Of a stretch of 6,046 nt of DNA, positions 5,489 to 6,046 are shown in pieces. This stretch comes from Undibacterium sp. (GTDB lineage Bacteria; Pseudomonadota; Gammaproteobacteria; Burkholderiales; Burkholderiaceae). The stretch spans positions 1-6,046 of the forward strand of contig JACMRF010000034.1 of the NCBI GenBank assembly GCA_014376575.1, in the 5' to 3' direction. The notes beneath the pieces were generated by a model. It was given only the letters and a program-made list of their open reading frames with translations. It had not been told where the DNA came from and ran no database searches. Within the stretch, counting starts at the first letter, position 1; every line of letters begins with the position of its first letter. The translations under genes were made by a program, and so were the position numbers.

Positions 5489-6046
5489 TTAAGTGCACGC
5501 AGGCAAAGATTGCGCTGCGGCTTTCTTGCTTGTCTTATTCGAGGCCGGACTGGAACTTTTCCTGTCATGGTCTTCCTTATTGCCATCATTAGCACTATTG
5601 TCTACGCCAGATACATTGCTTGCAGATGTGGCGCCAACGTTACTGGGGCTTCCACCAAACTCGTCGATACCACCGCCTACCGTCCCATTAGGATCGGTAC
5701 GCGTAGGCAACCTTAATGACGCAATCGGGATGATTGTGTCGGTCAGCACCATGCTTGTTGGTGAGATCCCGTTACTGATAGCATTGATCGTGGCGCTGGA
5801 AGCACCAGTGTTCACTATACTGTTGCTAGCTACGACTATGGATTGATTTTGATCACTGCTAATGATAGTTAACGCTTTGGCATTACCTGGGGCTTGTAAA
5901 AATATATAGTTGCCGTTATTGGCGCTCAAGCCTGAGCCGGTGACGCCATAGCTGCCGACATTGGTCTTGGCCAGCGTCGCACTGGAAAACGATTCGCTGC
6001 CACTGGTCGCGCTGGCCTGCGTATCGCCAGCGACAAAGCCCGTCAC
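5489..6046 (-). CDS. C-terminal end of a large secreted adhesin-like exoprotein (MBG/YDG-type repeat)
   Basis: The frame is open at the window edge, so only the last 185 residues are seen and the true start lies outside; the first visible codon is GTG read as internal Val. Residues 1-62 (VTGFVAGDTQASATSG and SYGVTGSGLSANNGNYIFLQ) match the MBG/YDG-type repeat at the C-terminal ends of filamentous-haemagglutinin-like proteins exported by two-partner secretion. After it comes a Ser/Thr/Asn-rich segment (about 63-115), a Gly-rich spacer with TVGGGIDEFGG (122-132), and a hydrophilic tail with a charged cluster (NKEDHDRKSS) and a lysine pair, ending LPACT with one cysteine. No autotransporter barrel or LPXTG anchor is seen, consistent with TPS secretion by a separate TpsB-type pore that is not in the window. 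It is first in the run with FecR and cyclase genes. The TPS assignment would need the N-terminal haemagglutination domain. Confidence 0.75.
   Translation of the reverse strand: MTGFVAGDTQASATSGSESFSSATLAKTNVGSYGVTGSGLSANNGNYIFLQAPGNAKALTIISSDQNQSIVVASNSIVNTGASSATINAISNGISPTSMVLTDTIIPIASLRLPTRTDPNGTVGGGIDEFGGSPSNVGATSASNVSGVDNSANDGNKEDHDRKSSSPASNKTSKKAAAQSLPACT

Larger units (their letters stand above)
1643..6046 (-). other. Putative operon: exoprotein - FecR protein - CHASE2 cyclase - phosphodiesterase
   Basis: Four genes lie on one strand with gaps of 12, 105 and 18 bases. The 12- and 18-base gaps indicate co-transcription of the first two and last two genes; the 105-base gap leaves room for an internal promoter. 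The last two genes make and remove a cyclic nucleotide. The promoter and 5' end are outside the window, and no terminator was found after 1643. Confidence 0.7.

Noticed and set aside
5493..5846. 117-codon plus-strand ORF, leucine/valine-rich
   Set aside because: It is antisense to the Ser/Thr/Asn-rich exoprotein tail; the hydrophobic composition is the mirror of that low-complexity coding sequence.

Overview
The window looks like a piece of a betaproteobacterial chromosome. This is inferred from the protein families (a two-partner-secretion-type exoprotein tail, a FecR-domain secreted protein, a CHASE2 adenylate cyclase and an HSHLDH-type phosphodiesterase) and from the moderate GC of the coding part; genus cannot be told from the sequence. 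Every confident gene lies on the minus strand.

Right part (1643-6046, read right to left): a compact run of four genes. First is the C-terminal end of a large secreted adhesin-like protein with an MBG/YDG-type repeat, open at the window edge. Twelve bases later comes a signal-peptide-bearing FecR-domain protein. After a 105-base leader comes a 740-residue CHASE2 membrane adenylate cyclase with a complete class III catalytic site. Eighteen bases later comes a class II cyclic-nucleotide phosphodiesterase with all its metal ligands. The cluster thus holds a surface protein, an extracytoplasmic FecR protein, a cyclase with an extracytoplasmic sensor domain, and an enzyme that removes the cyclase product. 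The natural reading is a self-contained cAMP signalling unit tied to a cell-surface protein; the coupling is inference.

Middle (719-1642): about 920 bases, mostly very AT-rich, with no confident gene. It holds a doubtful 76-codon plus-strand ORF and a 155-base, GC-richer segment bounded by 9-base inverted repeats. That segment contains a 37-codon minus-strand ORF resembling the start of a cyclic-nucleotide-binding domain, possibly the relic of a cAMP effector gene downstream of the cyclase and phosphodiesterase.

Left part (1-718): a small SnoaL/NTF2-like protein gene, then the 5' end of an IS30-family transposase running off the left edge, with a probable IS terminus at about 191-220. The sequence from the IS to about 1640 has the look of an eroded, insertion-prone flank next to an intact operon.
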